Shown piece after piece: positions 1 through 8,015 of a DNA stretch of 64,000 nucleotides. The notes beneath the pieces were generated by a model that worked only from the letters and a program-made list of their open reading frames with translations, ran no database searches and was not told the origin of the DNA. The position numbers and the translations under genes were made by a program. The DNA comes from Nostoc sp. UHCC 0870 (GTDB lineage: Bacteria; Cyanobacteriota; Cyanobacteriia; Cyanobacteriales; Nostocaceae): contig NZ_CP091913.1 in NCBI RefSeq assembly GCF_022063185.1, positions 1,860,001-1,924,000 on the forward strand, read 5' to 3'. Each line of letters starts with the position of its first letter. Within the stretch, counting starts at the first letter, position 1.

Positions 1-1
1 C

Positions 2-349
2 TTAGATGCCCGTACCAAATTGTTAAATCCCAAATGGTATGAAGGTATGTTGTCTCACGGTTACGAAGGTGTACGGGAACTTTCCAAGCGGTTGGTAAAT
101 ACCACAGGTTGGAGTGCGACAGCCGGCGCAGTCGATAACTGGATTTACGAGGATACCAACGAAACCTTCATCAAAGATGAAGAAATGCAGAAACGGTTGC
201 TAAACCTCAACCCCCATTCTTTCCGCAAGATTGTCTCAACTTTGTTGGAAGTGAATGGTCGCGGTTATTGGGAAACTAGCGAGGAGAATTTAGACCGCCT
301 CCGCGAGTTGTACCAAGAAGTTGAAGACCGAATTGAAGGCATAGAATAG
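2..349 (+). CDS. chlH: Magnesium chelatase subunit H, C-terminal fragment
   Basis: This is the last ~115 residues of the large, porphyrin-binding subunit of Mg-chelatase, which inserts Mg2+ into protoporphyrin IX in chlorophyll synthesis together with ChlI and ChlD. The reading frame is open from the left edge of the window, so the gene begins outside. The fragment carries the conserved ChlH tail, including [34 protein letters not shown] and [11 protein letters not shown]. An internal TTG at 20 is not a start. The gene ends in TAG at 347-349, and the next gene on this strand follows closely but is unrelated in function. Identification is firm from these motifs; the rest of the protein cannot be judged. 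Confidence 0.93.
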   Translation, partial: LDARTKLLNPKWYEGMLSHGYEGVRELSKRLVNTTGWSATAGAVDNWIYEDTNETFIKDEEMQKRLLNLNPHSFRKIVSTLLEVNGRGYWETSEENLDRLRELYQEVEDRIEGIE

Positions 350-403
350 GATTAAATGGGCAGGCTTTACGCCTGCCTTAATCTTTCAGTCTGGAATATC
401 ACC

Positions 404-979
404 ATGAATGCTTTAACCGTCAACCTTCAATCAGTATTGGAACTGACAGATGAGCAATTTTTTAATCTATGTCAAGTAAACCGTGACTTGAAATTTGAAC
501 GCACTGCTACGGGAGAATTAATTATCATGCCACCCACGGGGGGAGAAACGGGAAATAAAAACGCTAGAATTACTCAACAAGTAATGAATTGGACTGATGC
601 TGATGGTACTGGCATTGCCTTTGATTCTTCTACTTGTTTTAAATTGCCTAATGGTGGCGATCGTTCACCTGATGCTGCTTGGATAAAGTTGTCAAGATGG
701 AATAGTTTAACTGAAGAGCAAAAAGAAAAGTTTCCCCCCATTTGTCCTGATTTTGTCATTGAGTTACTTTTGCCAAGTGATAGTTTGAAGGTTGCACAGG
801 AAAAGATGAGGGAATATATAGACAATGGTGTGCGGTTAGGTTTATTAATTAATCGTAAATCTCGTCAGGTAGAAATTTATAAACAAGGTAAGGAAGTTGA
901 GGTTTTGGAATCTCCTGTTACAGTATCAGGGGAAGATGTTTTAAACGGTTTCGTTTTGAATTTGGGAATGATTTGGTAA
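404..979 (+). CDS. Uma2 family (DUF820) putative endonuclease
   Basis: A 191-residue protein of the Uma2 family, a PD-(D/E)XK-fold group that is greatly expanded in cyanobacteria and whose cellular role is not established. Visible family marks are ERTATGELIIMPPTGGETG near the N-terminus, the SPDAAWI strand (putative metal-binding Asp), CPDFVIELLLPSD (Asp/Glu pair) and the late NGVRLGLLINRKSRQVEIY segment. The frame is open from 356, but the first ~16 residues do not look like the family, so ATG 404 (MNALTVNL) is preferred. It is followed at 994 by a broken HigA-like gene. The two are probably neighbours by chance or remnants of an accessory cassette. Confidence 0.85.
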   Translation: MNALTVNLQSVLELTDEQFFNLCQVNRDLKFERTATGELIIMPPTGGETGNKNARITQQVMNWTDADGTGIAFDSSTCFKLPNGGDRSPDAAWIKLSRWNSLTEEQKEKFPPICPDFVIELLLPSDSLKVAQEKMREYIDNGVRLGLLINRKSRQVEIYKQGKEVEVLESPVTVSGEDVLNGFVLNLGMIW

Positions 980-993
980 TTTATTTTTTAGTT

Positions 994-1212
994 ATGGATA
1001 ATTGGCAAGATATGACTGATACTAGATTAGTCAGACCAATACATCCTGGTGAAGTAATTGCAGATATTCTAGATGATTTAGATATCGATAGCACGAAATT
1101 TGCAGAAATTTTAGGAGTATCTAATCAAATAGTTAATATTATTTTATATATTAAAATAAAGCCTGCAAGATTAAAATTTGGGCTATATAAACCTTCTTTT
1201 CCCGTCTCCTAG
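994..1212 (+). pseudogene. Truncated HigA-like (XRE) antitoxin
   Basis: The first ~45 residues match the start of HigA-type helix-turn-helix antitoxins: LVRPIHPGEVIADIL, then a helix-turn-helix TKFAEILGVSNQIVNII. The match stops inside the second half of the HTH. The remaining ~22 residues (YIKIKPARLKFGLYKPSFPVS) do not resemble the family and end at TAG 1210-1212, about 25 to 30 residues short of a normal HigA. No HigB toxin is recognisable on either side. I read this as a gene truncated by a deletion or by joining to unrelated intergenic DNA; a shortened functional peptide cannot be excluded. Confidence 0.65.
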
Positions 1213-1381
1213 GGAATTGCGCCTGGGTGGACTAAGGTAAACCAATTTCTGGTAGATTGGCAACTTGTGGGGTGTTTCTAGCGTCAAGCAGTCAGCAATT
1301 ACCCTTGCACTCACAAAGAGTGTCGGTAAAATGTCACTATTGTTGAGTACCCTAGTTTAAGTTGCGATCGCCAAATAACCG

Positions 1382-2374
1382 ATGATTGAAGTTGAACATC
1401 TCAGTAAAATTTACGGTTCTACCTCAGCAATTACTGATGTTACTTTTAACGTTGAACCGGGGGAAATTGTAGGGTTTCTGGGGCCGAATGGCGCGGGAAA
1501 AACTACAACGATGCGAATTTTGGCGGGTTATCTCCCAGCTAGTAGTGGTACAGCTAAAATTGCTGGCTTTGATGTCCATGAAAGTTCTTTGGCTGTGCGT
1601 CAACGCATTGGCTATTTACCGGAAACGCCGCCGTTATATCCAGAGATGACGGTGGAGGGATTTCTGCATTTTGTCGCCCATATTAAAGGTATATCAGCAG
1701 GCGATCGCGCCGCCAAGGTGAAAGCAGCTATCAAACGTTGCAATTTGCAAGAAAAAAGTCAGGTAATTATTCGCAAGTTATCTAAAGGATATCGTCAACG
1801 GGTGGGGATTGCTCAGGCGATCGTTCATGATCCCCCGGCGATTATTTTAGATGAACCGACGGTGGGACTTGACCCCCGACAAATTATTGAGGTACGCAAC
1901 TTAATTAAAAGCCTCGCCGGGACTCACACAGTTATCCTGTCTACCCACATTCTCCCAGAGGTGAGTATGACCTGTAACCGCGTCACCATCATTAATCGCG
2001 GTCAGGTGGTCGCAACTAATACACCAGAAAATCTGATGACGCAGTTGACAGGCGGCGCAGGCTATGAGTTGGAGATTGAAGGAGAAGCCGCCCTAGCCAA
2101 GCAGGTATTGCAAAACATCGCGGGTGTAAATTTGGTAGAGTCTGTACCTGTGAATGATCCTAGAGAAAACCGTTCCTACTTGCGGGTGCTTTCACAGGCG
2201 GGAAGCGAACCAGGAAAAGATATAGCTACAACTTTAGTCAGTTCTGGATTTAGTTTGCATGAAATGCGGCGTGTTAGTGCCACCCTCGAAGATGTATTCT
2301 TGCAACTAACCAGGGAAGAAAAAAATTTAGCCACAATTGATGAATCAGCAGCTAGTGAAGGAGAAACAGCGTAA
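1382..2374 (+). CDS. ABC-2 type transporter, ATP-binding subunit (GldA-like)
   Basis: ATPase of a four-gene ABC system resembling the GldA/F/G group named from Bacteroidetes gliding motility, here probably an export or envelope-associated complex of unknown substrate. The 330-residue protein has Walker A GPNGAGKTTT (about 34-43), the signature LSKGYRQRVGIAQ (about 133), Walker B AIILDEPTVGLDP and the switch-histidine segment ILSTHILPEV. A ~100-residue C-terminal extension (LEIEGEAALAKQVLQ...) is typical of ABC-2 ATPases. Its TAA touches the ATG of the permease gene with no gap (2374/2375), indicating translational coupling. Gliding is plausible for this group of organisms but is not shown by sequence. 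Confidence 0.9.
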   Translation: MIEVEHLSKIYGSTSAITDVTFNVEPGEIVGFLGPNGAGKTTTMRILAGYLPASSGTAKIAGFDVHESSLAVRQRIGYLPETPPLYPEMTVEGFLHFVAHIKGISAGDRAAKVKAAIKRCNLQEKSQVIIRKLSKGYRQRVGIAQAIVHDPPAIILDEPTVGLDPRQIIEVRNLIKSLAGTHTVILSTHILPEVSMTCNRVTIINRGQVVATNTPENLMTQLTGGAGYELEIEGEAALAKQVLQNIAGVNLVESVPVNDPRENRSYLRVLSQAGSEPGKDIATTLVSSGFSLHEMRRVSATLEDVFLQLTREEKNLATIDESAASEGETA

Positions 2375-3187
2375 ATGGGTATAGTCCTGAGTAACATTAT
2401 TGCCATTTATCGGCGAGAGTTACAGACTTATTTTGTCTCGCCTTTAGCTTATGCGATCGCAGGCGTGTTTTGGTTGATCGGCGGTTTATTTTTAGTGATG
2501 ATTTTGCTGGGGCCGGATGGGATATTACCAGCCGTCGCCTTTATCGATTTACAAGGACAACAATTAAACGTCCCAGTCCCACCTATTGATGTCCCCTACG
2601 AATTTATCAAAGCATTTTTAGACCGCATGGGTTGGCTATTGTTATTTATTTTGCCGATTCTCTCAATGGGACTCTATGCTGAAGAACGCAAACGGGGAAC
2701 TTTAGAACTCCTAGCCACCTCCCCTATTACTAACTGGGCTGTAGCTGTCGGTAAATTGTTAGGGGTGGTGACATTTTTTACTACTTTGATTTTACCGTTA
2801 ATGGTATTTGAAGCGATCGCTATTAGTAGTTCTAATCCGCCTCTATCACCTGTAATTCCCTTAGTAGGACATTTGGGGTTAATCTTGCTAGCGTCAGCAA
2901 TTTTATCTTTAGGAATGTTTATTTCTTCTTTAACAGACAGTACAATCCTCTCTGCTGTTTTCACTTTTGCTTTAGTTATATTGTTATTATTTGTTGATTT
3001 AATTGCTAAAAGTATTGGTGGGCCAATAGGTGAAATTGTTGGTCATTTTTCTCTGTTAAAACATTACAACACAATGATTCAAGGCATCTTTGATAGTAGT
3101 TCCTTAGTTTTATTTGGCAGTTACATCTTTTTAGGTATCTTCCTCACAGCGCAATCAATTGATGCGTTGAGATTTCAGAGACAATAG
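2375..3187 (+). CDS. ABC-2 type transporter permease (GldF-like)
   Basis: A 270-residue integral membrane protein with about six hydrophobic segments. It starts with a cytoplasmic stretch VLSNIIAIYRRELQTYFVSPLAYAI, characteristic of ABC-2 permeases, and carries the motif MGLYAEERKRGTLELLATSPI that follows the second membrane span in this family and contacts the ATPase. It starts directly after the upstream ATPase stop codon. The next gene (GldG-like) lies 234 bases downstream beyond a tract of tandem repeats. The permease probably acts as a homodimer or with a second permease encoded elsewhere. Substrate unknown. Confidence 0.88.
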   Translation: MGIVLSNIIAIYRRELQTYFVSPLAYAIAGVFWLIGGLFLVMILLGPDGILPAVAFIDLQGQQLNVPVPPIDVPYEFIKAFLDRMGWLLLFILPILSMGLYAEERKRGTLELLATSPITNWAVAVGKLLGVVTFFTTLILPLMVFEAIAISSSNPPLSPVIPLVGHLGLILLASAILSLGMFISSLTDSTILSAVFTFALVILLLFVDLIAKSIGGPIGEIVGHFSLLKHYNTMIQGIFDSSSLVLFGSYIFLGIFLTAQSIDALRFQRQ

Positions 3188-3189
3188 GG

Positions 3190-3400
3190 GTTTAGGTGAC
3201 AGGTGACAGGTGACAGGCTTCCCTGCGGGACGCTAGCGCGAACGCCGTGAGCGTCAGCCGAACGGTGACAGGGGACTGGGGACTGGGGATTGGGGACAAG
3301 GAAATGAAACCCCACCCCCAACCCCTCCCCGTGAACGGGGAGGGGAGACAAAGCGTAGCTGTGGCGGGGTGGGGTTCTTCTGGTTTCAGACCTAATGAAT
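3190..3400. repeat. STRR tract plus GC-rich interspersed palindromes
   Basis: Between the permease and GldG-like genes lie heptamer repeats (GTGACAG three times from 3198, and GGGGACT-type units around 3270-3298), a GC-rich element (3217-3265, containing GGGACGCTAGCGCGAACGCC), and an A/C-rich palindromic element (3308-3378) with CCCCTCCCCGTG/AACGGGGAGGGG. The same classes recur many times in this window. STRR heptamers are well documented in Nostocales. They separate genes that otherwise look like one operon. Confidence 0.85.
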
Positions 3401-3421
3401 AATGAATGATGACTAAATAAA

Positions 3422-5167
3422 ATGACAACTATTAAACAAAAACAACTTTGGAAATATTTATTCTTACTGGGGCCGTTTTTCACTGTAGCGGGTTTAACGG
3501 CTGGGTTAGTGGCTGAAAGTTGGGGCGTAATTCCCCTAGTGCTGCTAATTACGGGAATTATTATCTGTGGATTGTGGGTAGTTTGGCAAAGTCAGCGAAG
3601 TCAATGGTGGAAACAACGTTCTACTCAGGCTGGTACTAATGCTTTGGTCGCCACTCTGGCGGTATTGGTAATCGTCGGATTGATTAACTTTTTAGCGACT
3701 CGCTACCAAGTGCGTACAGATTTAACAGATACGCAATTGTTTACTATTTCCCCCCAATCACAGGAATTAGTCCGTAACCTCAAGCAACCGATTAAGCTTT
3801 GGGTGTTTGATGTTAACCAAAATCCTCAAGATAGGGAACTGTTGGCAAATTATCGCCGCCAAAGTTCAAAATTTCAGTTTGAGTATGTTGATCCCCAAAG
3901 TAGACCGGGATTAGCAGAAAAATTTGGTGTGAAAGATTACGGGGAAGTATATCTAGAAGCTGGCGACAAGCGGCAATTAGTACAATCAGTAAATGTCAAT
4001 GAACGCCTGTCAGAGATTAAGTTAACTAATAAACTGCAACAACTATATAGCGATCGCACTGCCAAAGTTTATTTCCTCCAAGGTCATGGCGAAAATCCTA
4101 TTGTTGCTGGTGAAGGGGGAATGTCACAAGCTATTCAAGGTTTAAGTGATAAAAGTTACACCGCTTCAGCGTTAAGTCTGACAGATAATCCCAAAGTTCC
4201 TGATGATGCTGATGTTGTAGTTGTGGCTGGCCCCGAACGCGAACTATTTGATGCTGAGGTCAAAGCTTTACAAGCTTATCTTAATCGTGGTGGCAACGTG
4301 TTACTCATGGTTGACCCCAATACCAACCCCAATCTCAACAGTTTGCTACAAGAGTGGGGGGTGCGTCTAGATGATCGTTTGGCAGTGGATGTCTCCGGTG
4401 CTGGTGTAGGACTTGGCCCGGCTGCACCTATCGTGAGAGATTACGGACAACACCCCATTACTCAAGATTTTCGCAACGGTATTTCTTTTTATCGTCTAGC
4501 TAGACCTCTGGAAATTACTCCAGTCCCTGGTGTGCAGTCTACTCCTCTACTGCAAACTAAACCTTATCCTGATAGTTGGGCAGAAAGCGACCTCCAAAGT
4601 GAAAAATTAGAGTTTAACCCTGACAAAGACCTCAAAGGGCCTCTAACTCTAGGCGTGGCTTTAAGTAAAACAATACCAGCCAAACCCTCACCCACACCTG
4701 CACCAACTACTTCACCAACACCCGAAAATCAGGCTAGTCCTACACCTTCACCAACTACTTCACCAACACCTGAAAATCAAGCTAGTCCTACTCCTTCACC
4801 GACTACATTACCCACACCCCAAAATCAAGCTAGTCCTACTCCTACTCCTACTCCTACTGAAACTCCCCAAACGGAACAGCAATCCGAAAAACCTACTACT
4901 GAATCAAGGTTAGTAGTGATAGGTAACTCAGATTTTGCCACAGACAACATATTCCAACAGCAACTCAATGGTGATGTATTCCTCAACTCAGTCACCTGGC
5001 TAAGTCAACAAGATCAACAACCCCTTTCGATTCGTCCCAAAGAACCGAAAAACCGCCGTATCACAATGTCAGCCGCCCAAGCCAACTTTCTCACTTTATC
5101 TTCTGTAATAGTTTTACCCTTAATTGGCTTTATCGCCGCCGTTGCTATTTGGTGGAAACGGAGATAG
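3422..5167 (+). CDS. GldG family auxiliary ABC transport protein
   Basis: A 581-residue protein of the GldG/ABC_transp_aux group. It has two N-terminal membrane spans (YLFLLGPFFTVAGLTAGLV and an adjacent one), a third at about 72-90, a long extracytoplasmic region (TDTQLFTISPQSQELVRNLKQPIKLWVFD, LQGHGE, ADVVVVAGPERELFD) and one C-terminal span (SSVIVLPLIGFIAAVAIWW) ending KRR. Around residues 420-490 sits a Pro/Thr/Ser-rich linker made of imperfect repeats of about 20 residues with the core PTPENQASPTPSPTT. The protein is expected to work with the ABC permease and ATPase upstream and the DUF4340 protein downstream. The function of the family remains poorly defined. Confidence 0.88.
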   Translation: MTTIKQKQLWKYLFLLGPFFTVAGLTAGLVAESWGVIPLVLLITGIIICGLWVVWQSQRSQWWKQRSTQAGTNALVATLAVLVIVGLINFLATRYQVRTDLTDTQLFTISPQSQELVRNLKQPIKLWVFDVNQNPQDRELLANYRRQSSKFQFEYVDPQSRPGLAEKFGVKDYGEVYLEAGDKRQLVQSVNVNERLSEIKLTNKLQQLYSDRTAKVYFLQGHGENPIVAGEGGMSQAIQGLSDKSYTASALSLTDNPKVPDDADVVVVAGPERELFDAEVKALQAYLNRGGNVLLMVDPNTNPNLNSLLQEWGVRLDDRLAVDVSGAGVGLGPAAPIVRDYGQHPITQDFRNGISFYRLARPLEITPVPGVQSTPLLQTKPYPDSWAESDLQSEKLEFNPDKDLKGPLTLGVALSKTIPAKPSPTPAPTTSPTPENQASPTPSPTTSPTPENQASPTPSPTTLPTPQNQASPTPTPTPTETPQTEQQSEKPTTESRLVVIGNSDFATDNIFQQQLNGDVFLNSVTWLSQQDQQPLSIRPKEPKNRRITMSAAQANFLTLSSVIVLPLIGFIAAVAIWWKRR

Positions 5168-5388
5168 GGGTGGTAATAGGTGATAGGTGACAGGTGACAG
5201 GTGACAGGTGACAGGTGATAGGGGAGAGGTGATAGGTGACAGGTGATAGGGGAGAGGTGATAGGTGACAGGTGATAGGTGACAGGTGACAGGTGACAGGT
5301 GACAGGTGACAGGTGACAGGTGACAGGTGATAGGGGAGAGGTGATAGGGGAGAGGTGATAGGTGACAGGTGATAGGAAGAAATAATGA
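5168..5388. repeat. Long STRR array (GTGACAG / GTGATAG / GGGAGAG units)
   Basis: About 220 bases made almost wholly of heptamers: GTGACAG, GTGATAG and GGGAGAG units joined head to tail, with higher-order blocks such as GGGAGAGGTGATAGGTGACA repeated several times. It fills nearly the whole gap between the GldG-like gene and the DUF4340 gene and has no spacers, so it is not a CRISPR array. This is the longest of some fifteen STRR tracts in the window. Confidence 0.93.
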
Positions 5389-5404
5389 CTAATGATTATT
5401 GACT

Positions 5405-6025
5405 ATGAAATTACCAAAGACGACTTTGATTTTAATGTTGCTGGCGTTGGGTTTGGGAGGGTTTGTTTATTTCTATGAAATTCAAGGTGCAACTCAGCGC
5501 GAAGAAGCTAAGGCGAATCAGCAACAAATTTTCTCTTTTGCGGAAGATGATGTGCAGGCTTTGACTATAAAGACTCCAAAACTGACCTTGAATTTGGAAC
5601 GCAACCCTCAGCCTCAACCTAAGTGGTTGCTTAAATCTCCTGTGTCAGAGCCTGCAAATGATGCTATTGTTTCTTATTTAATGGATTTGTTGATTAAGGG
5701 GAAGAGCGATCGCGATCTACTTGTTCCTGCTAATCAAACTGGAGACTTTGGTTTAAATCAACCCCAGGCGACTATCAACATTAAACTGAAGAATCAAAAA
5801 ACTCATCAGATAATCTTAGGTAAAGCTGATTTTAACCGTCGTTTTGTCTATGCTCAAGTTGATCCAATTACCCAAGCTAACGGTAATATAAATCTACTGT
5901 TGGTATCTACCGATTTTGAAAATGCGGTAAATCGGGAATTATCTGAATGGAAACAACCCACAAATCAGGTTGAGCAAACACCTACACCCAGCACCACTGA
6001 ACCAACTCCAACTCAAAGTCAATAA
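5405..6025 (+). CDS. DUF4340 domain protein
   Basis: A ~206-residue protein with one N-terminal membrane anchor (TLILMLLALGLGGFVYFYEIQG) and an extracytoplasmic DUF4340-type region (SFAEDDVQALTIKTPKLTLNLER, WLLKSPVSEPANDAIVSYLMDLL, GDFGLNQPQATINIKL). DUF4340 proteins usually lie next to GldG-like and ABC-2 genes, as here, and probably form part of the same envelope complex. ATG 5405 is preferred to the TTG two codons upstream. The C-terminus is Thr/Pro-rich (TPTPSTTEPTPTQSQ) like the linker of the upstream GldG-like protein. The protein is shorter than many family members (often 300 or more residues), so it may represent only one of the repeated domains. Confidence 0.8.
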   Translation: MKLPKTTLILMLLALGLGGFVYFYEIQGATQREEAKANQQQIFSFAEDDVQALTIKTPKLTLNLERNPQPQPKWLLKSPVSEPANDAIVSYLMDLLIKGKSDRDLLVPANQTGDFGLNQPQATINIKLKNQKTHQIILGKADFNRRFVYAQVDPITQANGNINLLLVSTDFENAVNRELSEWKQPTNQVEQTPTPSTTEPTPTQSQ

Positions 6026-6045
6026 TTAATATGAAATAATCTAAT

Positions 6046-6390
6046 TTAGCAGTTATCATCAGTAATTCTGATATCTGTTTGATTTATTAAAAAATCTATC
6101 TCTTTTTTATATTTCATATGTAAATTTAACAATTCTAAATACGCTATGGGAACTATGATTGGCCAAAAAACAGTAACAATGCCTATAATTAAGCGAGATA
6201 TAGAGCGTTGACTTGAACTCATTTCTTTATCTTCCAGGAAGAAAAATAACCATTTTTTAAATAAAAAGTAAGCTATTACTAGGTAAAATACTATTGCAAT
6301 GTAAAAAAGTGGCGGAAAGTGAGAGATGAAATTTTCATAACTTCTCATATAGATGAGATATTGATTTACTTGTGTTGATACTGAAATCAT
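6046..6390 (-). CDS. Small hypothetical membrane protein
   Basis: I do not recognise this 114-residue protein. It has two predicted membrane segments (FYIAIVFYLVIAYFLF and IIGIVTVFWPIIVPIAYLELL) joined by a charged loop (FLEDKEMSSSQRSISR), and a Lys/Asp-rich tail. The coding region is AT-rich compared with neighbours. It is convergent with the DUF4340 gene and divergent from purU; a Fur/Zur-like palindrome sits 8 bases upstream of its ATG. A second ATG (MRSYENF) lies 14 codons in and could be the true start. Reality of the gene is likely but not certain. Confidence 0.55.
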   Translation of the reverse strand: MISVSTQVNQYLIYMRSYENFISHFPPLFYIAIVFYLVIAYFLFKKWLFFFLEDKEMSSSQRSISRLIIGIVTVFWPIIVPIAYLELLNLHMKYKKEIDFLINQTDIRITDDNC

Positions 6391-6397
6391 ACTCGAC

Positions 6398-6413
6398 TGA
6401 TAATCATTATTGA
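6398..6413. promoter_or_regulatory. Fur/Zur-type operator candidate
   Basis: TGATAATCATTATTGA forms a 7-1-7 inverted repeat (TGATAAT-C-ATTATTG) close to the classic GATAATNATTATC family of Fur/Zur boxes. It lies in the 102-base gap between the small membrane protein gene (minus strand) and purU (plus strand). Read by eye; binding by Fur rather than Zur cannot be told from the sequence. Confidence 0.45.
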
Positions 6414-6492
6414 TAGAAAATTAAAAATTAATTCTTTTTTTAATTTCTCTTTTGAGAGATATTTTTAATTATTGATTACTCAACATTTATAT

Positions 6493-7347
6493 ATGAGCAA
6501 TTCCACAGCAACTTTACTGATTTCTTGCCCAGATCAACGGGGACTAGTAGCAAAAATTGCCAATTTTATCTATTCCAATGGTGGTAATATTATCCACGCT
6601 GATCAACATACAGACTTTGCGGCTGGGTTATTTCTCTCCCGTATAGAATGGCAGTTAAAGGGCTTTAATTTACCGCGAGAATTAATTGGGCCTGCATTTA
6701 ATGCGATTTCTCACCCTTTAGGTGCTAAATGGGAACTGCACTTTTCTGATACAGTCCCCCGCATTGCTATTTGGGTAAGTCGTCAAGACCATTGTCTTTA
6801 TGATTTGATTTGGCGACAACGCGCTCAAGAAATGTCTGCGGAAATCTCTTTAATTATTAGTAATCATGCTAATTTAAAACCAATTGCAGACCAATTTAGT
6901 ATCGACTTTCATCACATCCCTATTAATAAAGACAACAAACCAGAACAAGAAGCAAAACAACTAGAATTACTCCAAAAATACAAAATTGATTTAGTTGTTT
7001 TAGCTAAATATATGCAAATTGTTACTCCAGATTTTATTTCTAAATTCCCTCAAATTATTAATATACATCACTCATTTTTACCTGCATTTGTTGGTGCTAA
7101 TCCCTATCATCGAGCTTTTGAAAGGGGTGTTAAAGTCATTGGTGCAACTGCTCACTACGCTACTGCTGAATTAGATGCAGGGCCAATTATTGAGCAGGAT
7201 GTAGTCAGAGTTAGCCACCGTGATGAAGTTGAAGATTTAATTAGAAAAGGCAAAGATTTAGAACGAGTGGTGTTAGCTAGAGCAGTACGTTTACATTTAC
7301 AAAATCGAGTCTTAGTATACGGTAATAGAACAGTAGTGTTTGAATAA
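6493..7347 (+). CDS. purU: Formyltetrahydrofolate deformylase
   Basis: Hydrolyses 10-formyl-THF to THF and formate, balancing one-carbon pools and feeding formate to PurT-type purine synthesis. The ~284-residue protein has an N-terminal ACT domain (TLLISCPDQRGLVAKIANFIYSNGGNI) and a formyltransferase-fold catalytic domain with the Asn-His-Asp set visible as INIHHSFLPAFVGANPYHRAF and ATAHYATAELDAGPIIEQD. ATG 6493 (MSNSTATLL) fits the usual start; the seven codons upstream are not family-like. The next gene is convergent. Length and motifs match the family well. Confidence 0.93.
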   Translation: MSNSTATLLISCPDQRGLVAKIANFIYSNGGNIIHADQHTDFAAGLFLSRIEWQLKGFNLPRELIGPAFNAISHPLGAKWELHFSDTVPRIAIWVSRQDHCLYDLIWRQRAQEMSAEISLIISNHANLKPIADQFSIDFHHIPINKDNKPEQEAKQLELLQKYKIDLVVLAKYMQIVTPDFISKFPQIINIHHSFLPAFVGANPYHRAFERGVKVIGATAHYATAELDAGPIIEQDVVRVSHRDEVEDLIRKGKDLERVVLARAVRLHLQNRVLVYGNRTVVFE

Positions 7348-7444
7348 TTCGTAATTCAGTAATATAGGTTGGGTTTTGCTCACCAAAGGTTAGATATTAT
7401 CGGCAAAGCCACCTATATTTCCAAAATAAAATCGGATTCCGATA

Positions 7445-7939
7445 TTAAATCATCTCAAATTCTAGTTGATGACTATTAAGAAAATCATGAATGAAATGAT
7501 CTACGACATTTGTATCAGCGAGTTCTAAATTATAAAAATCTACAAACTCATGTTCAAAATATGGGCCAGCGTGCCAAGTTCCTTCATTTAACTTAATAAA
7601 ACAATTGCCTGGAATGCGGAAAGCAGCCATTTCTGCTAATACTGGTTCACTCACATCATTATGGGGGGGACAAACTGCAATTAGCCAATCTTTTCCTTCT
7701 AAAGAACCTAAACATTGTGTACACTGCACATGGCGAGTAATTTTATAAAACTTGCTCCCTCGCTTGTTTAGTCGCATAATATAAAAGCGCGGAGTGCCAT
7801 TTTTTAAGTTGAGTTGGGCATCCTCTAAATCAAAAGCTTTACCATCGTTACTAGGAAAAATTACTTGTCCATAACGCCGAAAATTTTCTGGTGTAATTAA
7901 CTGTGCGTGTAATTGTTCTACTGTTTGTGATGTATTCAT
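7445..7939 (-). CDS. Ureidoglycolate lyase-like (AllA family) protein
   Basis: A 164-residue cupin-fold protein of the ureidoglycolate lyase/hydrolase family, which releases urea from ureidoglycolate in the last steps of purine (allantoin) breakdown. Family features are LITPENFRRYGQVIFPSNDGKAFD at the N-terminus, a central SKFYKITRHVQCTQCLGSLEGKDWLIAV (His in the cupin metal site) and ECF-like late motif IKLNEGTWHAGPYFE. ATG 7939 (MNTSQTVEQL) is chosen; an ATG six codons upstream is possible. A decayed BMP-type ABC transporter relic begins 76 bases upstream of it on the other strand, consistent with a former purine/ureide utilisation locus. No allantoinase gene is in the window. Confidence 0.82.
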   Translation of the reverse strand: MNTSQTVEQLHAQLITPENFRRYGQVIFPSNDGKAFDLEDAQLNLKNGTPRFYIMRLNKRGSKFYKITRHVQCTQCLGSLEGKDWLIAVCPPHNDVSEPVLAEMAAFRIPGNCFIKLNEGTWHAGPYFEHEFVDFYNLELADTNVVDHFIHDFLNSHQLEFEMI

Positions 7940-8015
7940 AAAAGCATATTTTCTCAAATAACACTTACAACTTTAGATTATTGTAGTAACAAAATGACTA
8001 TTAATCTCAGGTTGT

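Noticed and set aside
3175..3483. Minus-strand open frame across the gap before the GldG-like gene
   Set aside because: Encoded by STRR and GC-rich palindromes; Pro/Arg-rich translation with no family features.
5168..5388. Possible CRISPR array
   Set aside because: Heptamers run head to tail without spacers; it is a typical STRR tract.
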